Part shown: positions 36,800 to 45,431 of the stretch, piece by piece
Position numbering within the stretch: position 1 is the first letter of the stretch
Layout of the letters: the number at the start of each line of letters is the position of its first letter
NCBI RefSeq assembly: GCF_014193895.1
Contig: NZ_BLZR01000001.1
Span: forward strand, 3,162,001-3,226,000
DNA: 64,000 nucleotides
Direction: 5' to 3'
From: Clostridium fungisolvens
GTDB taxonomy: Bacteria > Bacillota > Clostridia > Clostridiales > Clostridiaceae
Notes under the pieces: generated by a model
Database searches by the model: none
The model's input: only the letters and a program-made list of their open reading frames with translations
What the model was told of the DNA's origin: nothing
Made by a program: the position numbers and the translations under genes

Positions 36800-38020
36800 T
36801 TAATTTGCCTTAAAATTATAAATCGGTTTAATTATTTTAATATCTTCTACAGTTTCATTAATGTTAGCTAGAATTTCTTCTATTGGTTTATAAACCATAG
36901 GTGCCTCATCAATAGTTGCTTCACTCACTGATGTTGTAAATATTCCTGACATAGAAGCTTTATACTCCTCTAAGGATACAACTTCTTTTGCCTTAGTTCT
37001 GCTCATAAGTCTACCAGCTCCATGTGGTGCGGAATAGTTCCAATCCTCATTACCTTTTCCTCTGCAGAGTATGCTGCCATCTCTCATGTTTATAGGAATC
37101 AATAGCTGCTCTCCTTTATATGCTGATATGCTGCCTTTTCTTATGATATTATCCTTAAAATTTATATAATTATGAGTTGTGTGAAAGAAGTTATAGCTAT
37201 TTAAATTTCTAGAAAACATCCTATCAAGTATTATTGAAGCCATGGTCTCTCTATTAAGCACTGCATATTCTTGACATATTTCCATATCCTTTAGGTAAAA
37301 CTCTCTATATTTTCCTGATAAAAAGCAAAGTTCTTTTGGATATTTAGGCTGAAGTTCATCATATTTTCCCCTCAACTTTTTAAGTTCTTTTTCAATTTCT
37401 TTTCTTTTTCCCTGAGACTTATATTCTTTAATCAATGCTTCTTTCTCTTCAAAAAAACTCTCTTTTCCACTGCAAATATCTATAGCTAAGCTCTGATAAT
37501 ATTCAGCCACTTGCTTCCCTAAGTTTCTGCTTCCTGAATGAATAACTAAATAATGCTTTCCTTCATCATCTTTGTCAACTTCTATAAAGTGATTTCCACC
37601 ACCTAAGGTTCCTATACTTCTTTCAATTCTTCTAGTATCTTTAAGTGCTCTGTTACACTCTAATTCTTCAAGCTTTTTAAACCTCACTATTCTGCCTTCA
37701 TGTGTAGACATTCCTGATGGAACATATTTATTTATTACTTCATCAAGTATCTCTAAATCTATTTCATCTTTACCGAGCTCCACAGTAAGCATTCCGCATC
37801 CTATATCTACGCCTACAATATTAGGTATAACCTTATCCCCTAAGTCTGCTGTAAAACCTATAACACATCCTGCTCCTGCGTGTGTATCTGGCATTATTCT
37901 AACCTTACACCCCTCTGTAAAACTTTGATCACATAGCTTATATATCTGATTTAGAGCCTCTGCCTCAATATTGTCTGTAAAAACCTTAGCTCCACTATAT
38001 TTACCCTGTATTTCTAGCAT
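36800..38020 (-). CDS. rtcB: RNA ligase RtcB
   Basis: GTP- and Mn-dependent ligase joining 2',3'-cyclic phosphate (or 3'-phosphate) ends to 5'-OH ends. 406 aa, full length. Metal and active-site motifs: GVDIGCGM (metal Cys), GGGNHFIE, HSGSRNLG, the Asn/His cluster FHTTHNYI and the guanylylated-His motif SAPHGAGRLMSR. The C-terminal EAPMVYKPIEEI is present. Its start overlaps the ro gene end by 20 bases, so translation is coupled. No RtcA cyclase or archease gene is adjacent. Confidence 0.97.
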   Translation of the reverse strand: MLEIQGKYSGAKVFTDNIEAEALNQIYKLCDQSFTEGCKVRIMPDTHAGAGCVIGFTADLGDKVIPNIVGVDIGCGMLTVELGKDEIDLEILDEVINKYVPSGMSTHEGRIVRFKKLEELECNRALKDTRRIERSIGTLGGGNHFIEVDKDDEGKHYLVIHSGSRNLGKQVAEYYQSLAIDICSGKESFFEEKEALIKEYKSQGKRKEIEKELKKLRGKYDELQPKYPKELCFLSGKYREFYLKDMEICQEYAVLNRETMASIILDRMFSRNLNSYNFFHTTHNYINFKDNIIRKGSISAYKGEQLLIPINMRDGSILCRGKGNEDWNYSAPHGAGRLMSRTKAKEVVSLEEYKASMSGIFTTSVSEATIDEAPMVYKPIEEILANINETVEDIKIIKPIYNFKAN

Positions 38021-39461
38021 AACTACTCTCCCCTTTAAAATAATATTTTTCTATTTCCTCAGTTAATGTACTTACTCCTAGCTCTGCCTTATTAATAAAC
38101 TCCAAAACCTTTTCATTCCATCCAGCTATTATATTTACCCTGTCTCCCTTAAATTGCTGAGTTCCATAGCCTAATAAATCAATAGCATGCACCCAAACAT
38201 TTGGATTAATTTTATTTCTATATGTCTCCACTAATCTTTGACAAGTATTTTCATAACCACAGTTTATCTCATTATCTGAAATTATTATTATTCTATCTAT
38301 ATATATATTATTTTCTATTAAGTATTTTATAGGTAATGTAATATCCGTGCCTCCACCTGTAACCTTCACAGATTCAGCATTAGCAATAATGCCTCCTTCG
38401 TTAGACATTGGATTATGATGAAGATTATAATCAAAGGAAACTGTTAGTGCCTCTTCACATATATGGTTTGCCATAGCCATAAATAACACTGCAATTTCCG
38501 CACAGGTTGTATCCCCCTTATCGCTTAAATTCCAATTCATTGAACCAGATACATCTGCTGCAATTAGGGTTATTCCGTTTAATTTATCTATATTTTTAAT
38601 TGATATTTTCATAGCTTTTTCTAAAGCACTATAAGCCTTTGAAGTTATACTTCTCTCATTTTCCAAATTCTTATAAGCAGTATAATATCTGAAGGGTAGC
38701 TGCTTACTTTTTAAGACTCTATTTTCATCACTCAATGCTGTATATATCTTTTCAATATTATCTGGTCTTGCATTTATTATATTTCTTAAATTACGAAGCA
38801 TGGCCATATATCCAAGCTTATTGCATTCTATAAGTTCTTCCCAAACTTCCTTTGTATTACCTCTCTTAGATAAAGTACTTTCCCAAGTTACAGGAGTTTT
38901 TATTCTATCCTCTAATATGGCTTTAAACAAGGTTTCCTGTTCCTTATCCTTAGGTTTTGGATGAGTAAGACATAATATATCCTTTAACATAACAGCTTTT
39001 TTCCTATTATACTTTCCTAAAGAATATTCATCAAAGGTTAAAAACTTATCAGCTATACCCTTTTTTAGTGAATTTGGCAGCGGTCTACCATAGGTATTGA
39101 TATAATACGAAAGGATTTCAGTCATATCATCTACTCTTTCTACTACTTGGTTTAATAATTCTCTTACATATGGCTTTCCTTCTTTTGAATATGCAAGTTC
39201 CCCAGTTAATACATGAGATATACTTCTTAAGTGAAATTCTCTTCTAGAATATAAAGAAAGGTTAGCTACAAAACTTGGGTCTTCTTTAATAGCTTTCCTA
39301 ATGTCTTTCAATAAATCATTAGTGTTATCTCCATAAAACTTAGCTTCGCCAAATAAACTTGTAAGAACTTCAGATACTAATCTCTCTTTTAAAGGCATTT
39401 CATATGCAACATGACCTGATTTATTCCTAACATACCCCTTTACTCTATTAAATTTACTCAT
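38001..39461 (-). CDS. rsr: Ro60-like TROVE domain protein (Rsr)
   Basis: 486 aa. Residues ~15-300 form the TROVE HEAT-repeat ring that binds Y RNA and misfolded RNAs (KDIRKAIKEDPSFVANLSLY, YLSREFHLRS-like start, MLRNLRNIINARPDNIEKIY). Residues ~300-470 are a von Willebrand factor A domain with the MIDAS residues DVSGSM, TGGGTD and ISDNE. Family length about 520. In Deinococcus and Salmonella, Ro with a Y RNA directs exonuclease degradation of structured RNA. RBS GGAGG, ATG. First protein gene after the Y RNA. Confidence 0.95.
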   Translation of the reverse strand: MSKFNRVKGYVRNKSGHVAYEMPLKERLVSEVLTSLFGEAKFYGDNTNDLLKDIRKAIKEDPSFVANLSLYSRREFHLRSISHVLTGELAYSKEGKPYVRELLNQVVERVDDMTEILSYYINTYGRPLPNSLKKGIADKFLTFDEYSLGKYNRKKAVMLKDILCLTHPKPKDKEQETLFKAILEDRIKTPVTWESTLSKRGNTKEVWEELIECNKLGYMAMLRNLRNIINARPDNIEKIYTALSDENRVLKSKQLPFRYYTAYKNLENERSITSKAYSALEKAMKISIKNIDKLNGITLIAADVSGSMNWNLSDKGDTTCAEIAVLFMAMANHICEEALTVSFDYNLHHNPMSNEGGIIANAESVKVTGGGTDITLPIKYLIENNIYIDRIIIISDNEINCGYENTCQRLVETYRNKINPNVWVHAIDLLGYGTQQFKGDRVNIIAGWNEKVLEFINKAELGVSTLTEEIEKYYFKGESSYARNTG

Positions 39462-39534
39462 TTTGTAACCTCCATTCTTTTTTTAATTTAGTAAATAGCA
39501 ATTCATTTAATTTTTAATATGACAGAGAGAAAAG

Positions 39535-39729
39535 CTATCCGAGTAACTGATGTAACACTTGTAATCATATTTATATTTTTCTAATCAAAGTGATGCATCC
39601 TAGTGCTCTACCAACTGAGCTATTCATCTGCCTAAGGCAAATGAAGCTGGAATCGAACCAGCGACACCTATAACTCTAAACGAAGTATCTCGGATATACA
39701 CTGCTCTATCTGTAAGTATCTTCCTTACA
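39535..39729 (-). ncRNA. yrlA: YrlA-type Y RNA with permuted tRNA-like module
   Basis: On the minus strand, in order: a variable-loop-like AGGTGTC; T-arm GCTGG-TTCGATT-CCAGC (39646-39662); acceptor strand TTCATTT; GCC-TTA-GGC closing hairpin (39630-39638); acceptor strand AGATGAA; TA as tRNA positions 8-9; D-arm GCTC-AGTTGGTA-GAGC (39605-39620). The acceptor therefore pairs 7 bp (one G-U) plus 3 bp. There is no anticodon arm; the RNA ends take its place. TATCCGAG (39689-39696) and CTCGGATA (39536-39543) form an 8-bp end helix, the expected Ro-binding stem. Known YrlA RNAs combine such a stem with a tRNA-like module. The limits are inferred from promoter and pairing. Confidence 0.85.
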
Positions 39730-39735
39730 ATGTAC

Positions 39736-39764
39736 ATTATATAAACTTAAGGATAAATATTACA
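39736..39764 (-). promoter_or_regulatory. Candidate promoter of the Y RNA-ro-rtcB operon
   Basis: TATAAT (39736-39741) with a weak TGTAAT (39759-39764) at 17-base spacing on the minus strand. Start near 39729, followed at once by a TGTAAG/CTTACA hairpin (39713-39731). The weak -35 box suits an activator-dependent promoter. Confidence 0.5.
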
Positions 39765-39827
39765 GACAAAAACTTTGCAATCTTTCATAAAAAAAGATGA
39801 AAAATCTCTGCATTAACATATAAATTA

Positions 39828-39866
39828 AACACGCTATGAGCTTCAACCTCGGCTACATAGCGTGTT
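39828..39866 (-). terminator. Terminator after the cysteine hydrolase gene
   Basis: 11-bp perfect arms AACACGCTATG / CATAGCGTGTT, 17 bases past the stop. It isolates the hydrolase from the Y RNA operon. Confidence 0.75.
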
Positions 39867-39882
39867 CATGTTTATAAAAATA

Positions 39883-40425
39883 TTAATTTTCTTTATCAAA
39901 TTCAATTTCTTCTGTATACATAGACTTAACAAATCTTCCACCCAAAAGAGTGTTATGATGCTCAACTATTTGATTTGATGTTAGCACAGGTCCATCAAAA
40001 GTACTATTTGCATCTCTAACTAATACATTTTCATGATACCCTAAGCTATAAGCACATCTACAAGTAGTGTCCAAACAAAATTCAGTCTGCATTCCTACTA
40101 TAATAAGTTTTTTTATTCCTTTTTCTTTCAGGGTAGCATCTAAACTTGTTTTATAAAAAGAATCCCAAGTTGTCTTCTCTATTACAGTTTCGTTGTCCAA
40201 TGGAGTTATTTTCGGATGAATTTGCCATGTTGGTTTCGTCCTATTATACTCATCATCATCTTCACTAGTATGTTGAATATATATTACTGGAGTACCTGAA
40301 TTTCTAGCTTTTTGAAGTAAAAGATAGATATTATCCAGAACCTTCTCACCGTTATACAAGGATTGATCCTCATAGGAATACATAGCAACTTGTACATCTA
40401 CAATTAATAGAGCTGTTTCTTTAGC
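39883..40425 (-). CDS. Isochorismatase-family cysteine hydrolase
   Basis: About 180 aa from the ATG at 40425, which follows GAGG with 8-base spacing; the upstream ATG at 40458 has no RBS. LLIVDVQVAMYSYED gives the catalytic Asp, KTTWDSFYKT the catalytic Lys region, and IVGMQTEFCLDTTC the nucleophilic Cys. Amide or isochorismate-like substrate unknown. Distinct from the nicotinamidase at 20.5 kb. Confidence 0.85.
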   Translation of the reverse strand, partial: AKETALLIVDVQVAMYSYEDQSLYNGEKVLDNIYLLLQKARNSGTPVIYIQHTSEDDDEYNRTKPTWQIHPKITPLDNETVIEKTTWDSFYKTSLDATLKEKGIKKLIIVGMQTEFCLDTTCRCAYSLGYHENVLVRDANSTFDGPVLTSNQIVEHHNTLLGGRFVKSMYTEEIEFDKEN

Positions 40426-40459
40426 CATTACAAAATCCTCACTTTCAAAGTAATACAAA

Positions 40460-40493
40460 AATCCTACCAGACCTTTAAGTCATGATAGGACTT
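40460..40493 (-). terminator. Terminator after the arsR gene
   Basis: Minus strand TCCTATCA / TGGTAGGA arms (one G-T pair) followed by TTTTT. Confidence 0.65.
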
Positions 40494-40506
40494 TATATTA
40501 AGTTAT

Positions 40507-40785
40507 TTAACAATAATTATCCCTTAATACTTCTACAAGTTTACTTACTCTTTGATCTAAGATAAAGTAAGTGCTTGTTAAACCTTTTTTGTTATAATCA
40601 ACTATCTTGTGTGCTTTTAGCATTGCTAAATGCTGAGAAATAGCAGATTGAGTCAAATTACTCAAACTCTCATTCAGTTCACTTACTGTCATAGGTTTTT
40701 CTAGTAAATGACACACTAGCAATAGTCTATTTTCATTTGCGAGCACCTTTAAAACTTCTGAAACTTCTTTAGCTTTGTCTAGCAT
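40507..40785 (-). CDS. ArsR/SmtB-family regulator, SqrR/BigR-like cysteine pattern
   Basis: About 92 aa winged helix. HTH region SLSNLTQSAISQHLAMLKAH. Cys25 lies in NRLLLVCHLL and a second Cys is the last residue (Cys92). This spacing resembles BigR/SqrR persulfide sensors, where one Cys is in helix 2 and one in the C-terminal helix; no metal-binding Cys box of ArsR is present. The neighbouring rhodanese supports a sulfur role. ATG at 40785 preferred (AGGGAT upstream) over an extended start at 40812. Confidence 0.82.
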   Translation of the reverse strand: MLDKAKEVSEVLKVLANENRLLLVCHLLEKPMTVSELNESLSNLTQSAISQHLAMLKAHKIVDYNKKGLTSTYFILDQRVSKLVEVLRDNYC

Positions 40786-40931
40786 TATATCCCTGCCTCT
40801 CCTATCTTTCAACTTATATATGTCGATCCAATTTACTAAATAGGTCTTAGTTTTTATTTACATCATACTTATATAATACACTTTAATCTTCCATTTGGCT
40901 TCATACTAAAGTATTTTTGTAGATTTATTTA

Positions 40932-41252
40932 CTATTTCTCTAGAGGTCTTAAATACGACCCAGTTCCTCCAGAAACATTTACTACCTTGTATCCCCTTGT
41001 ACTAAGCTCACTACAAGTCTTTGCACTTCTCCCGCCAGATTGGCATATTATATGATATTCTTTTTCTTTATCTAAATATTTTTCTGGATCTCTAAGTATT
41101 GTTCCCATAGGAATATTCATCGCTTTAGGTACATGCCCGTCTTCGTACTCATAGGGCTCTCTTATATCTATTAAATTTATCTTATTTATGATATCATCAA
41201 CATCATGAACACTTATTGCACTAAAATTTCCTCTTTTAATGAATGAAAACAT
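40932..41252 (-). CDS. Rhodanese-like sulfurtransferase
   Basis: Single-domain rhodanese, 106 aa from the ATG at 41252 directly behind AAAGGAGG. Active-site loop CQSGGRS (Cys71), LIDIREPYEYEDGHVPKAMN and NVSGGTGSYLRPL are typical of GlpE/PspE-like proteins. Would carry a persulfide on the Cys. Upstream of, and in the same direction as, the ArsR gene. Confidence 0.9.
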   Translation of the reverse strand: MFSFIKRGNFSAISVHDVDDIINKINLIDIREPYEYEDGHVPKAMNIPMGTILRDPEKYLDKEKEYHIICQSGGRSAKTCSELSTRGYKVVNVSGGTGSYLRPLEK

Positions 41253-41407
41253 ATAATTCCTCCTTTGATATAACAAAAATATCTTTTATATTTTCCCCTT
41301 AATTACTAAAAATACAACATAAGAGTATAATAATATTAGAACTTGCTTATTTACTTATATATTATTTCATCCTTTTACTTTAGTCAATACATGAAATAAT
41401 GAGTCAA

Positions 41408-42103
41408 TTAATCATCAAGAGAGTTTATATTTGATATCCCTTTGAAAACAACTTCTTGCTTATCATTAAACAATATATATTCAAAGGCTTTTGTGCTGTA
41501 TCCTGAGTACTTGGCCTCTTTATCAAAACCCAACTCTTCACTTACAAATAACTTTTTTTCTTCTTTTGGATGCACTATAAATTCATTTTTTAAAGTAATA
41601 TACTCTTCATTTATATCCTCTTTTACCAAGGACGGTGTCTTAACCTTTATGTAAAACTTTTGTATATCATTACTACAATTTATTATTTCTATGCTTCCAT
41701 TTACATTTAGTTTGTCATTATTTCCGTTAAAGTTAACTGAAGTTTTCTCTCTATTAAGATATATAGAATTTAAATCCTTAAAGGATCCTTTATAAAATTG
41801 GATGCAGTAACTCCACATCGCAGGAAAGATACTAATCAATACTATTGTTACTATACTTCTTCTTAAAGCTGTCTTAATTAGAGCTTTTTCCTTTATTTCA
41901 TTAAGCTGTTTTAAACAAAAATATATTCCTACTATAAGTATTAATCCAGCATAATGAAATGTCCAACTATTTCCTCTAATAGGTTTAAATATTCTTTCTA
42001 TAAATATATCTTTTGTATTATTGCTATCTCCTTCTAATAGAAACAATATTGCTAACACCAAATAGCAAAGTATTATTTTTTGCATTTTAGATAATCTTTT
42101 CAA
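41408..42103 (-). CDS. Hypothetical membrane-anchored protein
   Basis: 231 aa, not recognised. Three hydrophobic helices in the first 110 residues (about 9-25, 50-66, 88-107), then a ~120-residue outside domain predicted to be beta rich. TTG start after AAGGGAGAAGG; it overlaps the deaminase gene by 17 bases, so the two are coupled. No catalytic motif visible. Confidence 0.65.
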   Translation of the reverse strand: MKRLSKMQKIILCYLVLAILFLLEGDSNNTKDIFIERIFKPIRGNSWTFHYAGLILIVGIYFCLKQLNEIKEKALIKTALRRSIVTIVLISIFPAMWSYCIQFYKGSFKDLNSIYLNREKTSVNFNGNNDKLNVNGSIEIINCSNDIQKFYIKVKTPSLVKEDINEEYITLKNEFIVHPKEEKKLFVSEELGFDKEAKYSGYSTKAFEYILFNDKQEVVFKGISNINSLDD

Positions 42104-42746
42104 AGCCTTCTCCCTTATGTAATCTGTTAATTACTTCATCATATATCTCCCCAATTGGCTTGCACACACTTAAAGCATTTTGAAAATATTCATCTTCATC
42201 CAATTCCTTTGCTAACAAAACTCCATTACTACAATATTCACTCCAGGAATCTAGTACAGCTTGAGGTACACTATGCTGTGTTTTATACTCGTACGCTGAT
42301 TGAAGGCAAATCTGAAATGCCTCTAGCTCCTCATTTTCTCTACTAAAATTCATATTTTTACTCTTTATATATTCCATCTTATCATTTAGTTCCGTTGCAC
42401 CAGCGTAACCATCTCTTGCTGCATATTTTATATTTCTTATCCCCACCATAACCATTGCCCCAAAACACATTGGACATGGCTCCATTGTGGTATACAATGT
42501 ATATTTTTTTATATTTAAGTGTTCTTCTCGTTTCAAAGTTAGCATAGCAGTAGTTTCCGCATGAGCCATCCCAGTGCCAGCCAATGGATTATTGCTTGAA
42601 GTATCAAAGATTCTATTTCTACCTTTTGATATAATCTTTCCGCTCTCATCAACTATAACGGCACCAATTGGAATAGTATTTTTCTTAAAAGATTCCCAAG
42701 CTAAAGCAAATGCTTCCTGCCAAGCATAATTTAAATCTTTCCACAT
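42087..42746 (-). CDS. Nucleoside/nucleobase deaminase (CDA fold)
   Basis: 219 aa zinc-dependent deaminase. Zinc ligands and the proton-shuttle Glu are in AHAETTAML and MEPCPMCFGAMVM. The first 160 residues resemble TadA/guanine deaminase; the extra ~60 C-terminal residues (EYCSNGVLLAKELDEDEYF) are unlike TadA, so a tRNA-editing role is unlikely. Substrate unknown. Confidence 0.82.
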   Translation of the reverse strand: MWKDLNYAWQEAFALAWESFKKNTIPIGAVIVDESGKIISKGRNRIFDTSSNNPLAGTGMAHAETTAMLTLKREEHLNIKKYTLYTTMEPCPMCFGAMVMVGIRNIKYAARDGYAGATELNDKMEYIKSKNMNFSRENEELEAFQICLQSAYEYKTQHSVPQAVLDSWSEYCSNGVLLAKELDEDEYFQNALSVCKPIGEIYDEVINRLHKGEGFEKII

Positions 42747-43163
42747 TAAAATCTCCCCTTCAAATTTACAATTTATAGATATTATAGCACATTATGCCGT
42801 AATGGTTGCATTTTTAGTTATTCAAAAAGTTAAATTACTATTTAACTTCTTATAATCATAACATCGTAACTTTATGAAAACTTTAAAATCTTACTTTTAA
42901 AACTTTTTAAAAAGTTACCTAGTTAACAATATAACTTTTTAAATATTTGCTCCTGAAATATAGTTTTGGATGGATGCGTCAAACCATGGCGTGATAATAA
43001 GTTTTGCTTTTCTACTGCATAGTCATAGAATGTTTACACCCCCATTGAAACATCTAGGTTTAGCAAGCTTAAGAATTTTATAACTTTTTGTGCAGTAAAA
43101 AAGAGACCTATATTATAACTTTTTATAAGTTATAATATAGGTCTCTTTCTATCGATATCAATT
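42747..43163. other. Gene-free region before the tRNA cluster
   Basis: 417 AT-rich bases with repeated AACTTTTTAAA-type runs (42840-42945), a family C-like stretch (about 43017-43095) and the tRNA terminator. No gene. Confidence 0.5.
43100..43148 (-). terminator. Terminator of the tRNA cluster
   Basis: 22-bp perfect arms from AAAGAGACCTATATTATAAC with a 5-base loop and T run on the minus strand, 16 bases beyond tRNA-Cys. Confidence 0.85.
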
Positions 43164-43238
43164 TGGAGGCGCCACCCGGATTTGAACCGGGGCATAAAGG
43201 TTTTGCAGACCTTGACCTTACCGCTTGGCTATAGCGCC
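43164..43238 (-). tRNA. tRNA-Cys (GCA), CCA encoded
   Basis: Acceptor GGCGCTA/TGGCGCC, anticodon loop with GCA in CTGCAAA, T-arm CCCGG-TTCAAAT-CCGGG, encoded TCCA end. Confidence 0.97.
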
Positions 43239-43257
43239 AAATTAAATTGAAAATAAA

Positions 43258-43333
<76 letters not shown>

Positions 43334-43336
43334 ACG

Positions 43337-43413
43337 TGGCGACTCAGAAGGGGCTCGAACCCTCGACCTCCGGCGTGACAGGCCGGCACTCTAACCAACT
43401 GAGCTACTGAGCC
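43337..43413 (-). tRNA. tRNA-Asp (GTC), CCA encoded
   Basis: Acceptor GGCTCAG/CTGAGTC, anticodon stem CCGGC/GCCGG with loop CTGTCAC, T-loop TTCGAGC, encoded GCCA. Three bases separate it from tRNA-Phe. Confidence 0.97.
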
Positions 43414-43472
43414 ATATGCTTCTATCGTCCACGTATTATATTATATGAACTTTAGAAGACTTTGTCAATAAA

Positions 43473-44357
43473 TTATTTCGTCAAAGTATTTATTAATTCC
43501 CCAATTTGTTCATTAGTGAATTTATAAGCCTTATTGCAAAAGTGACATTTTAATTCTTCTTCTTTTCCTTCTTCATATATTTCAGTAAGATCTTTTAAAC
43601 CAATGCTTATAAATGCTCTTTCAACTTTCTCTCTTGAGCAATCACATTTATATAGTGGTTCAATGCTATCATTGATCTTTAAATCCATTCCATCAAATAT
43701 ATATTCAATTATTTCTTCAATAGTTTTTCCTTCAGCTATCATAGTTGTCACAGGTGGTATTTCTTCCATTCTATATGATAGAAGATCTGCTAAGAGTTCA
43801 TCAGCTCCTGGCATCATTTGAATTATAAATCCACCTGCTGCTTTAATTGATAAATCATTATTAACCAACACTCCAAGTGCAACAGCTGATGGTGTTTGCT
43901 CAGATGCTGTAAAGTAATACGCAAGATCTTCTGCTACTTCTCCAGTATAAATTGGCACTTGTCCTACGTATGGATCTTTTAGACCTAAATCTCTTATTAC
44001 AGTTAAGTTACCATTCTTTCCTATAGCTCCACCTACATCAAGTTTTCCTTTAATATTTAAAGGAAGTTCAACTGCTGGGTTTCCTATATATCCCTTAACA
44101 GTACAATCTGGATATGCAGTTACTGTAATACCTTTTGCATCTCCGCCACCATTGATTTGAAGTGTTAAAATTTCTTTTTCAGATTTTAGCATTGCTCCCA
44201 TTAGAGTTCCTGCAGTAAGCATTCTTCCAAAAGCTGCAGCTGCTGTAGTACTGCATTCATGTATTTTTGTTCCTTCATCAACTAAATTAGTAGTTATTCC
44301 AGCTATAATTCTAACCATTCCATCTTTAGCCGTAGCTCTTATAATCTTATCATTCAT
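43473..44357 (-). CDS. hslO: Redox-regulated chaperone Hsp33
   Basis: Holdase activated by oxidation. 294 aa, full length. Core domain opens IIRATAKDGMVRIIAG. The C-terminal redox switch has the four zinc Cys as CDCS (about 239-241) and CHFC (about 270-273). RBS GGAGG, ATG. 2 bases after the methyltransferase gene, so cotranscribed. Confidence 0.97.
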   Translation of the reverse strand: MNDKIIRATAKDGMVRIIAGITTNLVDEGTKIHECSTTAAAAFGRMLTAGTLMGAMLKSEKEILTLQINGGGDAKGITVTAYPDCTVKGYIGNPAVELPLNIKGKLDVGGAIGKNGNLTVIRDLGLKDPYVGQVPIYTGEVAEDLAYYFTASEQTPSAVALGVLVNNDLSIKAAGGFIIQMMPGADELLADLLSYRMEEIPPVTTMIAEGKTIEEIIEYIFDGMDLKINDSIEPLYKCDCSREKVERAFISIGLKDLTEIYEEGKEEELKCHFCNKAYKFTNEQIGELINTLTK

Positions 44358-44359
44358 AA

Positions 44360-45109
44360 TTAATTTACCTCCAAATTCTTAAGTACATATACTATTCTTT
44401 CGCTATCTTTTTTTACATCGATATTTTTATATCCATCGTACTTTCCAATTATTTCGAACCCTGCGTCCTTCACCATTGATTCTATAAGATCTTCTTTGTA
44501 AGCTCTTTCTTCATGGATTTCTTCAAATCTCTCGTATAGATCTCCATCCTTAACAAAAAAGGTTAGGCTCATTTCCACTATTTCATCTTCAAATATATTT
44601 TCCCAAGTATAGAAAATCTCTTCAGAATTATATGTAAAAATATTGTTGCCAAGAATCTCACTTAATTTATAATAGGAATTTATATCAAAAACAAAGATTC
44701 CATTTTCACTCATATGCTTTTTTACAGAAAGAAAGTAGTTTTTTAAATCTTCGATATCTAATATGTAATTAGTTGAATCCAAAACACAAGTCACTAAATC
44801 AAATTTTCTATTAAGAGATAGTTCACTCATATCCTGACATACTATCTTGCATTTCATTCTTTCTTCTCTAAACTTTTTATCTGCATTTATAAGCATACTA
44901 TCTGATGAATCAACTAAAAATATGTTTTTAAAATTTTTACCTAATATTGCTGCTACATTTCCTGTTCCACACGCTAAATCTAAGTAATATTCATAGTTTA
45001 TGTTATTGTCTTTACATAAATTCAGAATGAAATCACTTATACTGTTATAGTTAATATCTTCATATATCAATTGATCATAAAGATTTGCAAATTTATTATA
45101 GCTGTCCAT
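44360..45109 (-). CDS. Class I SAM-dependent methyltransferase
   Basis: 249 aa. SAM-binding motif I YYLDLACGTGNVAAIL, acidic motif II FLVDSSDSML, motif IV FDLVTCVLDSTNYI. It resembles the YqeM-type small-molecule methylases. Substrate unknown. Upstream partner of hslO. Confidence 0.88.
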   Translation of the reverse strand: MDSYNKFANLYDQLIYEDINYNSISDFILNLCKDNNINYEYYLDLACGTGNVAAILGKNFKNIFLVDSSDSMLINADKKFREERMKCKIVCQDMSELSLNRKFDLVTCVLDSTNYILDIEDLKNYFLSVKKHMSENGIFVFDINSYYKLSEILGNNIFTYNSEEIFYTWENIFEDEIVEMSLTFFVKDGDLYERFEEIHEERAYKEDLIESMVKDAGFEIIGKYDGYKNIDVKKDSERIVYVLKNLEVN

Positions 45110-45431
45110 TTAATAATAATCCCCCACACTAAATCTACTAAATAATATATTATTAATTTTCTGCTAAGTCAATGATATATGTTTATCTTTCCCTTATATT
45201 CGCTAAAATGATGCATATTAGGTATTTAAATGCAATGTTTTAAAATTTGTTGTTATGTATTAAAGATGCACCATTCGATCCGATATATGTTTTCAAACTC
45301 TGATTACTTGCAGTAAGAGAATTTGAAAATAGTTTTCGGATTGAAGTAGTACATCTTTATACATTGTAGAAGTCATTGATGTGTGATTTTCGGATAAGTA
45401 TAAATTAAATTTTTTAATGCTACCACATATA
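45110..45431. other. Gene-free region between methyltransferase and SASP gene
   Basis: 322 bases; holds the family D element copy 2. No gene seen. Confidence 0.5.
45265..45355 (+). repeat. Repeat family D, copy 2
   Basis: 91-bp imperfect hairpin. GATGCACCATTCGATCCGA pairs with TTCGGATTGAAGTAGTACATC-type right end, and TTTTCAAA-CTCT pairs with AGAG...TTTGAAAA around a short loop. Same length and terminal bases as the element at 33395. Confidence 0.6.

Noticed and set aside
39601..39669. Ordinary tRNA gene or tRNA pseudogene
   Set aside because: The D- and T-arms are perfect, but their order is permuted and the acceptor is closed by a TTA loop. There is no anticodon arm or CCA end, so a tRNA-like module of a Y RNA explains it better.
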